A DNA stretch of 64,000 bases from Acidobacteriota bacterium (GTDB lineage Bacteria > Acidobacteriota > Terriglobia > Acidiferrales > UBA7541): the NCBI GenBank assembly GCA_013289955.1, contig JABCYZ010000002.1, positions 372,001 to 436,000 on the forward strand. Direction: 5' to 3'. The position numbers and the translations under genes are program-made. Below the pieces are notes generated by a model. That model saw nothing but the letters and a program-made list of their open reading frames with translations. It did not search any database and was not told the DNA's origin. Numbering within the stretch: the first letter of the stretch is position 1; each line of letters begins with the position of its first letter. Positions 26,316 to 35,576 of the stretch are shown piece by piece.

Positions 26316-29300
26316 ATGACTCGAGTTGTTAATCGCCTGAACGTACTGCTGTGGCTGGCCCTCGCAGCCATCGCCAGCCTTACCGCTCTCCAAGCCAGAG
26401 CTCAATCCGCCGCGGACCAGGCACCCGGCGGACCTACGCGCCTTCTGCGATTCGCGGACATCTCGAAAGACAAAGTGGTCTTTGCCTATGCCGGCGACCT
26501 GTGGATCGCCTCGCGCGAAGGCGGTGCTGCACGCCGCCTCACCTCCCACGTGGGCGACGAGCTCTACCCGAAATTTTCGCCCGACGGCAAGTGGATCGCC
26601 TTTACCGGGGAATACGACGGCAATCCGGACGTCTACGTCATCTCTGCGGATGGTGGCGAGCCCAAGCGCCTCACGTTTCATCCTTCGAACGACATCGTCC
26701 TCGGATGGACGCCCGACGGCAAGAACATCCTCTTCCGCTCCGACCGCCTGAGCACCTCTCTCGGCCGCAACACGCGCCTCTATCTCGTCTCTCCACAAGG
26801 AGGATCCGCTCACCCGCTGCCCGTCCCGCGCGGCGAGCTCACTTCCTTCTCCCCGGATGGCACCAAGATCGCGTATCTCGAAACCTCGCAGGAATTTCGC
26901 ACCTGGAAACGTTATCGCGGCGGCTGGAGCCTGCCGATCGCCATCTACGATCTGAAAAAGAACTCGTATGAAGAGCTGCCCAAGACTGCCGGCATGGACA
27001 TGTTCCCCATGTGGCACGGCAACTCCATCTATTTCATAAGCGACCGCGACGGCGTCATGAACCTCTACAGCTACGACCTCGCTTCGAAGCAGACCAAAAA
27101 ACTGACCGACTATCAGGACTTCGACATCAAGTGGCCGAGCCTCGGCCCCGACGCCATCGTCTACGAAAATGGCGGCTTGCTCTATGAATACAATCTCGAC
27201 AGTGGCAAAACGCGCAGTCTCCCCATCGTCGTTCGCGCCGAGGACCTCGAGACCCGCCGGGAATTCAAAAGCGTCGCCCAGGCCATTGGCAGCGCCGCAA
27301 TCTCGCCTTCCGGCGCGCGCGCCGTCGTTGAAGCTCGCGGCAACGTCTTCACCGTCCCCGCCGAGCACGGCAGCGTTCGCACGCTGACAACGGAGCACTC
27401 GAGCGTCCATGAACTCGGCCCCGCGTGGTCCCCGGACGGCAAGTGGATCGCCTATCTCTCCGACAAATCCGGAGAATACGAGGTTTACACGCGCCCGCAA
27501 ATGGGCGGCGACGAAACGCGCATCACTGCCGATGGCAAGATTTATCGTTTTGGCCCAACGTGGTCGCCCGACAGCAAAAAACTCGTCTACTGGGACAAGT
27601 CCAATCAACTTTGGTACGTGAGCATCGACGACAAGAAACCCGTCCTGGTCGACACCTCCGACTACGGCCTCATCAGCGACGCTTCGTGGTCTCCCGACAG
27701 CCTCTGGCTTACCTATTCGAAGCCCCATCGCCGCGGCTCCAGCGATGTTTTTCTCTATTCGCTCGGCACGAAGAAGATCACGCTGGCCTCCTCGGGCTTC
27801 TACAATGACAACAGCCCCAGCTTCGACGACAACGGCAAATATCTCTACTTCATCTCCACGCGCTACTTCTATCCCAGCATCGGCCAGCTCGATCAGCGCT
27901 TTAACTACTACTCCACCGATGGCGTTTTCGCCGTCACGCTGAAGGCCGATGAAGCCTCGCCCTTCAAACCCGAAAGCGACGAGGAAAAAACTGCCGAAGA
28001 TAAAAAGAAAGACGACAAGAAAGCTGACGCCGTCAAACCCGGCGATCAGAAATCCGACGAACAAAAAGAAGAAAAGAAAACGGAAGCCGTCAAACCCATT
28101 CAGATCGATCTCGATGGCATCAGCAATCGCGTCACGCCTGTTCCCATCGGGGCTGGCATTCTGAGCAACCTTGCGGCTCGCAAAGACAAATTCTTCTACG
28201 TCTCGACGCCGCTCGAAGCCCGCCAATTCGGGGCCCCTGATCAACAAGGTCCGAAGAACGTCCTGCACGTCTATGACGTTACCAAGCGCGAAGACAAAGT
28301 TTTGCTCGAAGGCATCGACGGCTACGACATCAACAAGGATGGCTCGAAGGTGCTTTACAAGGCCGGACCCGTCGTCGGCATCACCGATGCCGTCCCCGGC
28401 AAAGCCAAAGTCGGGGCTGGCAAACTCGATCTTGGCGGAATGCAAGTGCAGATCGATCCCCGCGCAGAGTGGCGCCAGATTTATCACGAAGCCTGGCGCC
28501 TCGAGCGCGATTTTTACTGGGACCCCAACATGACCGGCCACGACTGGAACAAAATCGGCGCGCGCTATGAAGCGCTCCTCCCCTGGGTGGCCCATCGCAG
28601 CGATTTGAATTATCTGATCGGCGAACTCATCGCCGAACTGAGCACCTCGCATACCTATGTCGGCGGCGGGGACCAGCCAACGAAGCCGCATGTAAGCGTG
28701 GGAATGCTCGGCGCTGATTTTGAGCCAGACGGCGGCTTCTATCGCATTGCCAAGATCTATCGTGGTGAAAACTGGAACGACGCCACTCGGTCTCCGTTAA
28801 CCGACCCAGGTCTCAAGGTGAAAGCCGGCGATTACCTGATTTCCGTGAACGGCCAGGAAGCCCGCGACACGCAGGACGTCTATTCCTACTTCCAGGATCT
28901 CGCGGGAAAACTGGTCACGCTGAAAATCAACAGCAAGCCGAGTGCTGATGGCGCGTGGGAAGTCCCCGTAAAGCCCGTTGGCACCGAAACTACGCTCCGC
29001 TATCTCGATTGGGTTGAGTCCAACCGCCGCAAAGTGGCCGAAGCGACCGGCGGCCGCGTCGGTTACATGCACGTCCCCGACACAAGCATTCCCGGCATCA
29101 TCGAGTTCGACAAAGCGCTCACTGGGCAGCTCGACAAGGACGGCATGATCGTCGACGAGCGCTTCAACGCCGGCGGCCAGATCCCCGACTTCTACACCGA
29201 AAAACTCAAGCGCTCGCTTCTCGCGGTCATCTCCACGCGCGATGGCAAGGATGTCCCCTATCCTCCCGTCGCCATTTACGGACCCAAGGTCATGCTCGTC

Positions 29301-29657
29301 AATGAGCTCTCGGGCTCGGGCGGCGACCTCTTCCCCTGGCTCTTCCGCTTCGAAAAAATCGGTCCGATCGTCGGCACGCGAACCTGGGGCGGCCTTGTCG
29401 GCATCAACCGCGGCGCGCCATTGCGCGACGGCGGTTTCGTCACCGCCCCGTCCGCCGGATTCTATTCCTGGGCGGACAAGGACGGCTGGGTTGTCGAAAA
29501 TCACGGCGTCGATCCAGACTACGTCGTGCCCCAGCGCCCCGATCTCGTCGTCGAAGGCCACGACCCGCAACTCGAAAAGGCCATCGAACTAGCTAAAGAA
29601 GGTCTAAAAGATTACAAAGGTCTTCCGCCGCGACCGAAATTCCCCGGCTCCAAATAG
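26316..29657 (+). CDS. Tricorn protease homologue (secreted)
   Basis: The 1113-residue protein has a signal peptide (VLLWLALAAIASLTALQARAQ). Residues about 40-530 form TolB/tricorn-type beta-propeller repeats with many PKFSPDGKWIAFTG-like motifs, and a highly charged Lys/Glu/Asp linker spans about residues 550-600. The tricorn core follows, then a PDZ domain around GLKVKAGDYLISVNGQEARD and the S41-type catalytic region with NELSGSGGDLFPW, whose Ser is the likely nucleophile. Tricorn enzymes degrade oligopeptides; here it would act in the periplasm. The ATG at 26316 is chosen because it directly precedes the signal peptide. Confidence 0.93.
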   Translation: MTRVVNRLNVLLWLALAAIASLTALQARAQSAADQAPGGPTRLLRFADISKDKVVFAYAGDLWIASREGGAARRLTSHVGDELYPKFSPDGKWIAFTGEYDGNPDVYVISADGGEPKRLTFHPSNDIVLGWTPDGKNILFRSDRLSTSLGRNTRLYLVSPQGGSAHPLPVPRGELTSFSPDGTKIAYLETSQEFRTWKRYRGGWSLPIAIYDLKKNSYEELPKTAGMDMFPMWHGNSIYFISDRDGVMNLYSYDLASKQTKKLTDYQDFDIKWPSLGPDAIVYENGGLLYEYNLDSGKTRSLPIVVRAEDLETRREFKSVAQAIGSAAISPSGARAVVEARGNVFTVPAEHGSVRTLTTEHSSVHELGPAWSPDGKWIAYLSDKSGEYEVYTRPQMGGDETRITADGKIYRFGPTWSPDSKKLVYWDKSNQLWYVSIDDKKPVLVDTSDYGLISDASWSPDSLWLTYSKPHRRGSSDVFLYSLGTKKITLASSGFYNDNSPSFDDNGKYLYFISTRYFYPSIGQLDQRFNYYSTDGVFAVTLKADEASPFKPESDEEKTAEDKKKDDKKADAVKPGDQKSDEQKEEKKTEAVKPIQIDLDGISNRVTPVPIGAGILSNLAARKDKFFYVSTPLEARQFGAPDQQGPKNVLHVYDVTKREDKVLLEGIDGYDINKDGSKVLYKAGPVVGITDAVPGKAKVGAGKLDLGGMQVQIDPRAEWRQIYHEAWRLERDFYWDPNMTGHDWNKIGARYEALLPWVAHRSDLNYLIGELIAELSTSHTYVGGGDQPTKPHVSVGMLGADFEPDGGFYRIAKIYRGENWNDATRSPLTDPGLKVKAGDYLISVNGQEARDTQDVYSYFQDLAGKLVTLKINSKPSADGAWEVPVKPVGTETTLRYLDWVESNRRKVAEATGGRVGYMHVPDTSIPGIIEFDKALTGQLDKDGMIVDERFNAGGQIPDFYTEKLKRSLLAVISTRDGKDVPYPPVAIYGPKVMLVNELSGSGGDLFPWLFRFEKIGPIVGTRTWGGLVGINRGAPLRDGGFVTAPSAGFYSWADKDGWVVENHGVDPDYVVPQRPDLVVEGHDPQLEKAIELAKEGLKDYKGLPPRPKFPGSK

Positions 29658-29842
29658 CAAACGGATTTCCACAAAGCGTGACACGAGCTACCTTCTGCTC
29701 TGGGGAAGAGCAAAAACGCAACCCAGGGCCCCGGTCAGAATGGCGCGCAGAATCTTCGATCAACAAACGAAGAGCGAAACTTGTGCTGCTATTCCTGTGC
29801 GCGCATTGCGAGCATCGACCAGAGCAGGAAACTCGTTCAAAT
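29658..29842. other. Gap after the tricorn gene, no gene seen
   Basis: The first part of the 370-bp interval before the tiny membrane-protein genes shows no plausible coding frame with a start signal. I see no clear intrinsic terminator for the tricorn gene. Confidence 0.4.
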
Positions 29843-29935
29843 TCAACCGCTAGCCGAGCGGCCGAGCCGCATCCCTGGCGGAGGAATCTCCTGGCAAATT
29901 GGGCGAAGCGCGGCGGTGCTTGCCGGAATGCTCAT
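29843..29935 (-). CDS. Candidate 30-residue ORF with a strong ribosome-binding site
   Basis: The ATG at 29935 is preceded by AAAGGAGGAAAGATC, an ideal Shine-Dalgarno with 7-nt spacing. The peptide begins MSIPASTAALRPICQEIPPP and ends with basic residues; it has no membrane helix. It lies downstream of two other tiny genes on the same strand. The ribosome-binding site is the only real evidence, so expression is uncertain. Confidence 0.3.
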   Translation of the reverse strand: MSIPASTAALRPICQEIPPPGMRLGRSASG

Positions 29936-30000
29936 GATCTTTCCTCCTTTCCAGTAACGCGTCCCGTGCCACCCACAGGGGTGTTGGCTAGCGGAACCGG

Positions 30001-30022
30001 TAGCACAGACTTCCGTCTGTGC
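30001..30022. repeat. Short REP-like palindrome
   Basis: A perfect 8-bp inverted repeat (GCACAGAC at 30003-30010, GTCTGTGC at 30015-30022) with loop TTCC is preceded by GGTAG. Its form resembles short palindromes I recall as dispersed in several acidobacterial genomes. Only this copy is evident in the window. It has no T-tract, so it is a poor terminator for the upstream minus-strand gene. Confidence 0.4.
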
Positions 30023-30026
30023 GATC

Positions 30027-30236
30027 TCAACTAAGAACAATCTCAAAGCGTTCCGTCACGGACCTCTTGGCTGGCATTATTCCCGTGCCCGCCGCTCTGC
30101 CCGCTTCACTCCTCTTGTTGCGCGCCAGGAGACGGCGCAGTTGCTCGGAAATAAATATGTCGTAGACCACCAACGACCCGGCGCTGCCAAACAGTCCAAC
30201 CCCGAGAATCATCAGCAAATACCTCAAAGCCAGCAT
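30027..30236 (-). CDS. Small membrane protein, possibly a truncated SPFH-protein N-terminus
   Basis: From the ATG at 30236 (AAGGAAGGGAG upstream) the frame encodes 69 residues: one membrane helix (MLALRYLLMILGVGLFGSAG) then an amphipathic basic tail (ISEQLRRLLARNKRSEAGR). The RYLLMILGVGLFGSAG...YDIF start resembles, from memory, the N-terminus of acidobacterial prohibitin-like SPFH proteins. The SPFH domain itself is absent downstream. It is either a genuine small protein or the remnant of a longer one. Confidence 0.5.
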   Translation of the reverse strand: MLALRYLLMILGVGLFGSAGSLVVYDIFISEQLRRLLARNKRSEAGRAAGTGIMPAKRSVTERFEIVLS

Positions 30237-30372
30237 GGTGTTGCTCCCTTCTTTCCTAGCCCCGGGCGCTCCGGCGTAGCAGTCTCTGCCGCTCACCTTG
30301 GGCCGTGGCCTCGCTGCTTCACTGCCGCTACCTGAAGGGGGCTTGCCCCCCAGGGAGGCTCAGTCAAGACAA

Positions 30373-30570
30373 TCAACGGTGGGACGCGTACACCCGCGTC
30401 AGCTGCGTCGTCCCACGCACAAGTTGCGTCGGCGAACTCCTGCGCCCGGCCGTCGCCGGCCGCATCAAGGCGAACATCGCGCGCAAAAGCATCCCGTTAA
30501 ACACTACGGCGGCAGCAGCGGCCAAAAGAGTGGTAACGACGAGGGTCATGAAGTGCAGCATGGCGATCAA
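30373..30570 (-). CDS. Small single-helix membrane protein (65 aa)
   Basis: A TTG start at 30570 has GGGAGG six bases upstream. The protein has one membrane helix (MLHFMTLVVTTLLAAAAAVVFNGMLL) followed by a basic tail (RPATAGRRSSPTQLVRGTTQLTRVYASHR). It lies 136 bp upstream of another small membrane-protein gene on the same strand. No family is recognised; helix plus basic tail suggests a small inner-membrane regulator or toxin-like peptide, but that is only a possibility. Confidence 0.5.
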   Translation of the reverse strand: MIAMLHFMTLVVTTLLAAAAAVVFNGMLLRAMFALMRPATAGRRSSPTQLVRGTTQLTRVYASHR

Positions 30571-30868
30571 GGCGTGCCTCCCGGTTCTGAAATGTCCTGC
30601 GACAAAGGGAATGGCACGTCGAGCGCCGGCACGAATGCATTGAAAATAAAAGACTTACTCGACCAGAAAACGGACGCTCTTGTGTGGCAAGGCACACGCC
30701 GTGGCCAATCAGACGCGCATCCCTCGCCCCCGTTTGGCCGCGCGGGCAATCGGAGCTATTGTAGTAGTGTTAGAAAAAGGACCGTGCGGAAGCACGACAG
30801 GAATACGGACAGGAACCCGCCTCGCTCTCCTTTACCGGCAGGCCGGCGCGCCCGACAGACCACTCGAT
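30571..30868. other. Divergent intergenic region before the M50 protease
   Basis: This 298-bp stretch separates the minus-strand small-protein gene from the plus-strand site-2 protease gene. It must hold both promoters, but I could not define convincing -35/-10 pairs. Open frames that extend across it in the protease frame lack family similarity. Confidence 0.4.
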
Positions 30869-32023
30869 ATGCCTCAAAGCCACGGAATGCGCATCGGCAA
30901 AATCCTGGGGATACCCATTTATCTTCATTCCACTTGGGTCATCATTTTCGCTGCCATTACCTATTCCCTCGCCATGCAGTTCGAACAGCAGTATCCCGGC
31001 TGGACTCCTGCTGAGCAATGGAGCGTCAGCGTTTTCACCAGCGTTCTTTTCTTTGCCTCTCTGCTCTTCCACGAACTTGCACACAGCGTGGTCGCGCAAC
31101 ACTATAAAATCCGCGTTCTCTCCATCACTCTATTCATCTTCGGCGGCGTCGCCAGCATCGAGCGCGACCCTTCCAAAGCCATCCAAGAATTCAACATCGC
31201 CGTCGCCGGACCCGCCGCCAGCGGGTTCCTCTTTCTACTCTTCTGGGGTTTGACAAAAATCTTTCCAAGTAACGCCGTCGTTTCCTCCTCGGCCCTTTGG
31301 CTGGGGACCATGAATGGGTGGCTTGCCGTTTTCAACCTCCTGCCGGGCTTTCCCCTCGATGGCGGCAGAATCTTCCGCGCCATCGTCTGGGGCGGAACAA
31401 AAAATTTCGCACGCGCAACCCGCATTGCCGGTACGACAGGGCGCCTGATTGCCTATGCGATGATTCTTCTGGGTGGTTTCGCGGTCTTTAAAAGTGTCGT
31501 CGTCCTCGGCTTGTGGAGCGTGTTCGTCGGTTTCTTCCTCTTGAACGCGGCCCAGGAAACTGTCGCTCAAGCCGCCATCCGCGAAACTCTTTCCGGCCTC
31601 CGTGCGGCCGACGTGATGAGCAACGAAGTCCCGACGGTCGGCCGCGCCATCTCTCTCGAAGACTATGGCGCCGAAGTCCTGCGCACTGGCCGGCGCTGCC
31701 ACCTCGTCATCACCGACGACCGCCTGGTCGGAATGATGAACGTCCACACGCTCAATTCCGTCCCCCGCGACGAATGGGCCCACAACTCCGTCCAGGCCGT
31801 AATGATTCCTCGCGAACGCATTCTCTGGGCTACCCCGGACGAACCACTCCTCGGCCTTCTCGAGCGCCTCCTGAGCGCCGATATCAACCAAATGCCCATC
31901 GTCTCCGGCTCCGATGACGGCGCCGCCCAAATCATCGGCATGGTCTCCCGCGATTCCATCCTCCGCGTCATGCAAACCCGCAGCGAACTCGGCCCGCTCT
32001 CCTTCGGCGCCGCGGGAAAATAA
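30869..32023 (+). CDS. Site-2 protease (M50) with C-terminal CBS domains
   Basis: The 384-residue protein has about six membrane helices with the zinc-metalloprotease motif FHELAHS (HExxH) in an early helix and NLLPGFPLDGGR (third zinc ligand Asp) further on. After the membrane part, roughly residues 245-375 form two CBS repeats (AADVMSNEVPTVGRAISLED; VQAVMIPRERILWATPDEPLLGLLERL) that usually bind adenosyl ligands. M50 proteases cut within membranes, for example in anti-sigma factor cascades. The start at 30869 is the first ATG near the hydrophobic region; 30887 is an alternative. Neither has a strong ribosome-binding site. Confidence 0.9.
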   Translation: MPQSHGMRIGKILGIPIYLHSTWVIIFAAITYSLAMQFEQQYPGWTPAEQWSVSVFTSVLFFASLLFHELAHSVVAQHYKIRVLSITLFIFGGVASIERDPSKAIQEFNIAVAGPAASGFLFLLFWGLTKIFPSNAVVSSSALWLGTMNGWLAVFNLLPGFPLDGGRIFRAIVWGGTKNFARATRIAGTTGRLIAYAMILLGGFAVFKSVVVLGLWSVFVGFFLLNAAQETVAQAAIRETLSGLRAADVMSNEVPTVGRAISLEDYGAEVLRTGRRCHLVITDDRLVGMMNVHTLNSVPRDEWAHNSVQAVMIPRERILWATPDEPLLGLLERLLSADINQMPIVSGSDDGAAQIIGMVSRDSILRVMQTRSELGPLSFGAAGK

Positions 32024-32347
32024 TTCATCCTTATTCATCGTTCGGGAAGCGCGGTCTTCTAAACCTTGCCTTTTATCCGTGGGGCCGTAGTCTCTTGGTG
32101 AGCGTGTGCATCCATGCGAACAGAGACTAACCCTGCATCGCGAGCACGCTGCGGAATTCCTGCTTCCAGGGCGGGACTGCGCCTTCATGCGGAAACGAAG
32201 CCTGAGGTAAGGGCAGGCGTTGCATGAGAAGCCCCTGCCTTCTGGCGGGGGAGTATGTCACTCCGTATCTTCTTCGCCGTGGATTATATCTTGGCTATAG
32301 GTATACGATGACTGTGGACCCAGGTTATGCAATCGAGGAGGCCGCCA
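32024..32347. other. Intergenic stretch with a hairpin
   Basis: No gene is seen in this 324-bp gap. At about 32232-32253 CCCCTGCC and GGCGGGGG form an 8-bp stem (one G-T pair) around TTCT. The upstream GGCAGG (near 32213) could alternatively pair with CCTGCC, giving two exclusive structures. There is no T-tract. The end of the gap carries GAGGAGG for the small basic protein gene. Confidence 0.4.
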
Positions 32348-32545
32348 ATGGCTAAGAAGAGCAAGCTCAATCAGGTCGCCGCAAGAATCGGTGGCGCGTT
32401 AGGCAAAGCGGACCGCAAAGCGCATCAGGTTGTGAGGGCTGGAACGATGGCCAAGAAAGAGCTTCACGACATCTCCAAACAAGTCGACGCACTGAAGCGG
32501 CAGTTGGCAAAGACCACCAAGCGTCTCAAGAACGCCCTCAGCTAG
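32348..32545 (+). CDS. Small Lys-rich helical protein (65 aa)
   Basis: The ATG at 32348 has CGAGGAGGCC about six bases upstream. The protein is basic (MAKKSKLNQVAARIGGALGK at the start) and predicted to be largely helical, with a short heptad-like region (ISKQVDALKRQLAKTTKRLKNAL) consistent with a coiled coil. It could be a nucleoid- or RNA-associated protein by charge, but no family is recognised. It stands alone between the protease genes. Confidence 0.6.
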   Translation: MAKKSKLNQVAARIGGALGKADRKAHQVVRAGTMAKKELHDISKQVDALKRQLAKTTKRLKNALS

Positions 32546-32682
32546 ATTCGAAAGTCCCAGCCCGATATCTAAACCACGAAGAGCAGTTGCATTCTAAGCG
32601 CGTCAGTATTTGCCTGCCCGCTCCCGTTCGAATCCGCCGAAACGCCTTCCGACTCCTTCACGTCCTTCCATTAACAGGAATC

Positions 32683-32711
32683 AAGAATGTCTCCGGCATT
32701 TGGTTTATAAT
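32683..32711 (+). promoter_or_regulatory. Candidate promoter for the S9 peptidase gene
   Basis: A perfect TATAAT hexamer at 32706-32711 lies 64 bp before the ATG of the peptidase gene. The matching -35 region is weak (AAGAAT at 17-bp spacing, or TCAAGA at 19). The -10 alone is unusual in this GC-rich DNA. Confidence 0.4.
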
Positions 32712-32774
32712 GCGCCGCCCGTGGGGTAGATAGCCTGAGCACGAATCACCAAACAAAATGGAGGAAGCGCAGCC

Positions 32775-35576
32775 ATGAAATCGGCGACTGCTAGGAAAGA
32801 TTTGTCGTCAAACTATCCACGTTGGTTCCCTTGGATCGCGCCGGCTTTCCTCATTCCTTCCGCGCTCTTCGTGGCCAGCCTCGCCGCGCAATCGCCAACC
32901 CACTCTGATAGCGCCGCATTGGCTTCCGCTGCGTCCTCCGACGCCGGATCGCCCGCGTCCCCAGTGCCCGTCGTCACTGCCAACTATGCGCTGGAGGCCC
33001 GCTTCCTCCCTGCCGCCGTGAATCAGCTTGTCTTCGATCTTTCCATCACTCCTCACTGGTTCATGCTCTCTGACAGGTTCTGGTACAGCTACCGCACTAC
33101 CGATGGCACGCGCTACTACATCGCCGACCCCCTCAAGAAATCCAAGTCGCTTCTCTGGGACAACGCCAAAGTCGCCGCCGCGCTTTCCTCTCTCACCAAT
33201 TTCCCCTACGACGCGCAGCACCTCCCCGTCAAACGCCTGAAACTGGTCGACAAAGACACCCACATGCGCTTCGAAGTCGAAATTCGCAAAAACGGCGTCG
33301 TCCCCAATGAGCCGGAGAAAAAAGCAGTGGACGACGGCAGCCAGCAAGGCAACGAAAGCGAAATCAAGCAGACCGACGAAAAGCAAAAAGAAGACAAGCA
33401 AACCGAACAGGGCCAACGCACCGCCCGTTCCGGACAGCCCCCGGAAGTTCCTGAAGAACCGCGCATCCTCGTTTTCGAATACGATCTTGCCACCGCCAAA
33501 ATCACGCGCCTTGACAACGCCGAGCCCACGCGTAAAAAGCCCATGTGGGCTGCGGTTTCGCCTGACGAAAAAACCGTCGTATTCGCCCGCGGCCAAAATC
33601 TCTACATGATGGACGCCGCCAACTATGCCAAAGCCCAGAAAAAAGCCGGCGACACCACCGTCATCGAGACCCAGCTCACCACCGACGGCGTCGACAGATT
33701 CGGCTACGCCCGCCGCATCCTCCCCGAGCAGGAAGACGAGCTCAAAAAAGAAGACAAAGGCGACACCAACAAAGCCGGCATTCGCGCTCCCGCCATCACC
33801 GTCCATTGGTCCAAAGACTCGAAAAAATTCGCCGTCACCCGCGACGACTTTCGGAAAGTCCCCGACTTCTGGGTCATCCACTCGCTCGCGAGTCCCCGCC
33901 CCACGCTCGAAGCCTACCCGTACCCACTCCCCGGCGAGGACATAATGCCCGGCTCGCAGCTGGAAATTCTCGACGTCGCCACAAAACAGCTCGTCGTCGT
34001 TCAAGCGAAAAACTTCCAGGAACAGCAACTCCGCATCGCCGACGCCCCGCTTGTCGAGCGCGATCGCGAAGAACAGCGCCAGGAACAAGAAGGCCTACAA
34101 GAAGGCGGCCAGATGCCCGTCACTCGCGTGAGCCCCCGCTGGCTATCCGACACTTCCGACAAACTATACTTCACCAGCACCTATCGCGATTTTCGCAGAA
34201 TCGACGTCTGCGTGGCCGACACCGCTACCGGCGTCTCAAAAACGCTCATCGAAGAGCGCTCCAACGTCTGGCTCAGCGCGAAACCCCTCCGCCTCACCGG
34301 CAACGGCCAGGAGCTCGTCTGGTGGTCCGAACGCGACGGCTGGGCCCACTACTATCTCTTCGACGCCGCCGGCAAACTCAAAAATCAGATCACTTCCGGC
34401 GAATTCGTCACCGATCAAATCGTCTACCTCGATGAAAAATCCCGCACCCTCTATTTCACAGCCAATGGCCGCGAGCACGGCGAAGATCCCTACTACACCC
34501 ATCTTTATCGCATCGGCCTGGATGGCGCAGGATTGCAATCGCTTACTCCCGGCAATTTTTCTCACGCTTTCAGTTCGCCGGACTCCGGCAAATATATTGT
34601 GGACACGTACTCGCGCGTAGACGCCGCTCCAAAATCCGTTCTCGTGGACGCCCAAGGCGCCCAGCTTCTCGATCTCGAAACAACGGATATCTCTCAATTG
34701 CTCGAAGCCGGCTTCAAATTCCCCGAAGTCTTCAAGGTGAAAGCCGAAGACGGCGTCACCGATCTCTACGGCGTCATGTACAAGCCCTTCGACTTCGATC
34801 CCGCCCGCAAATATCCGCTGATCGAATTCGTCTACCCCGGCCCGCAAACCGAAGAAGTCAACAAAACCTTCTCCCCCAAGAGTCCCAACGTCCCTTTGTC
34901 CCAACTCGGATTCATCGTCATCGAGGTCGGCGCCCGCGGCGGCAGCCCCCAGCGCAACAAGTGGTATGACGCCTTCGGCTACGGCAGTCTCCGCGACTAT
35001 GGCCTCGCCGACAAAAAAGTTGCCGCCGAACGCCTGGCCGCCATCCATCCCTACATCGATCTCTCTCGCGTAGGCATGTGGGGCCATTCCGGCGGCGGCT
35101 TCATGACCGCTGCCGCGCTCATGCAATATCCCGATTTCTACAAAGCCGGCTGGTCTGAATCCGGCAATCACGACAACAACGTCTACAACCGCGACTGGAG
35201 CGAAAAATATCACGGCGTCCGCGAAGAAGCCCAAAAAGACGGTACCGAAAAATTCATCTACGAGATCGACAAAAATTCCGACCTCGCCCGCAACCTAAAG
35301 GGCCACCTCATGCTCACGACCGGCGACATGGATAACAACGTGAGCATGGTCAACACCATGCGCGTCGCCAACGCCCTCATCAAAGCCGACAAGCGCTTCG
35401 AAATCCAGATCTACCCCGGCATGCGCCATTCCTATATGCCCATCGCCAGTTATGTCGACATGGCGCGCGGCGATTTCTTCGCCCACTGGCTCCTGGGCTC
35501 TTATGACACCGGCGCCGACATCCTCGAACTCCAAAACCAAAAACAAGCCACCCCCAGCAAAAAATTCAAGGAATAG
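32775..35576 (+). CDS. Prolyl oligopeptidase-family (S9, DPP-IV-like) secreted peptidase
   Basis: The 933-residue protein has a signal or anchor segment (WIAPAFLIPSALFVASLAAQ), an N-terminal DPP-IV-type beta propeller (about residues 60-670) and a C-terminal alpha/beta hydrolase. The catalytic Ser is in GMWGHSGGGFMTAAA, the Asp in TTGDMDNNVSM, and the His in YPGMRHSYMP. S9B enzymes release dipeptides from peptide N-termini. A charged Lys/Glu/Gln-rich insert (about residues 178-222) interrupts the propeller, like the linker in the tricorn protein. The ATG has GGAGGAAG upstream. Confidence 0.92.
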   Translation: MKSATARKDLSSNYPRWFPWIAPAFLIPSALFVASLAAQSPTHSDSAALASAASSDAGSPASPVPVVTANYALEARFLPAAVNQLVFDLSITPHWFMLSDRFWYSYRTTDGTRYYIADPLKKSKSLLWDNAKVAAALSSLTNFPYDAQHLPVKRLKLVDKDTHMRFEVEIRKNGVVPNEPEKKAVDDGSQQGNESEIKQTDEKQKEDKQTEQGQRTARSGQPPEVPEEPRILVFEYDLATAKITRLDNAEPTRKKPMWAAVSPDEKTVVFARGQNLYMMDAANYAKAQKKAGDTTVIETQLTTDGVDRFGYARRILPEQEDELKKEDKGDTNKAGIRAPAITVHWSKDSKKFAVTRDDFRKVPDFWVIHSLASPRPTLEAYPYPLPGEDIMPGSQLEILDVATKQLVVVQAKNFQEQQLRIADAPLVERDREEQRQEQEGLQEGGQMPVTRVSPRWLSDTSDKLYFTSTYRDFRRIDVCVADTATGVSKTLIEERSNVWLSAKPLRLTGNGQELVWWSERDGWAHYYLFDAAGKLKNQITSGEFVTDQIVYLDEKSRTLYFTANGREHGEDPYYTHLYRIGLDGAGLQSLTPGNFSHAFSSPDSGKYIVDTYSRVDAAPKSVLVDAQGAQLLDLETTDISQLLEAGFKFPEVFKVKAEDGVTDLYGVMYKPFDFDPARKYPLIEFVYPGPQTEEVNKTFSPKSPNVPLSQLGFIVIEVGARGGSPQRNKWYDAFGYGSLRDYGLADKKVAAERLAAIHPYIDLSRVGMWGHSGGGFMTAAALMQYPDFYKAGWSESGNHDNNVYNRDWSEKYHGVREEAQKDGTEKFIYEIDKNSDLARNLKGHLMLTTGDMDNNVSMVNTMRVANALIKADKRFEIQIYPGMRHSYMPIASYVDMARGDFFAHWLLGSYDTGADILELQNQKQATPSKKFKE

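Noticed and set aside
26301-28691. 796-codon open frame on the minus strand
   Set aside because: It is the antisense of the tricorn gene. Its protein is low-complexity (Val/Gly/Asp-rich) with no motif, as expected from GC-rich codon bias.
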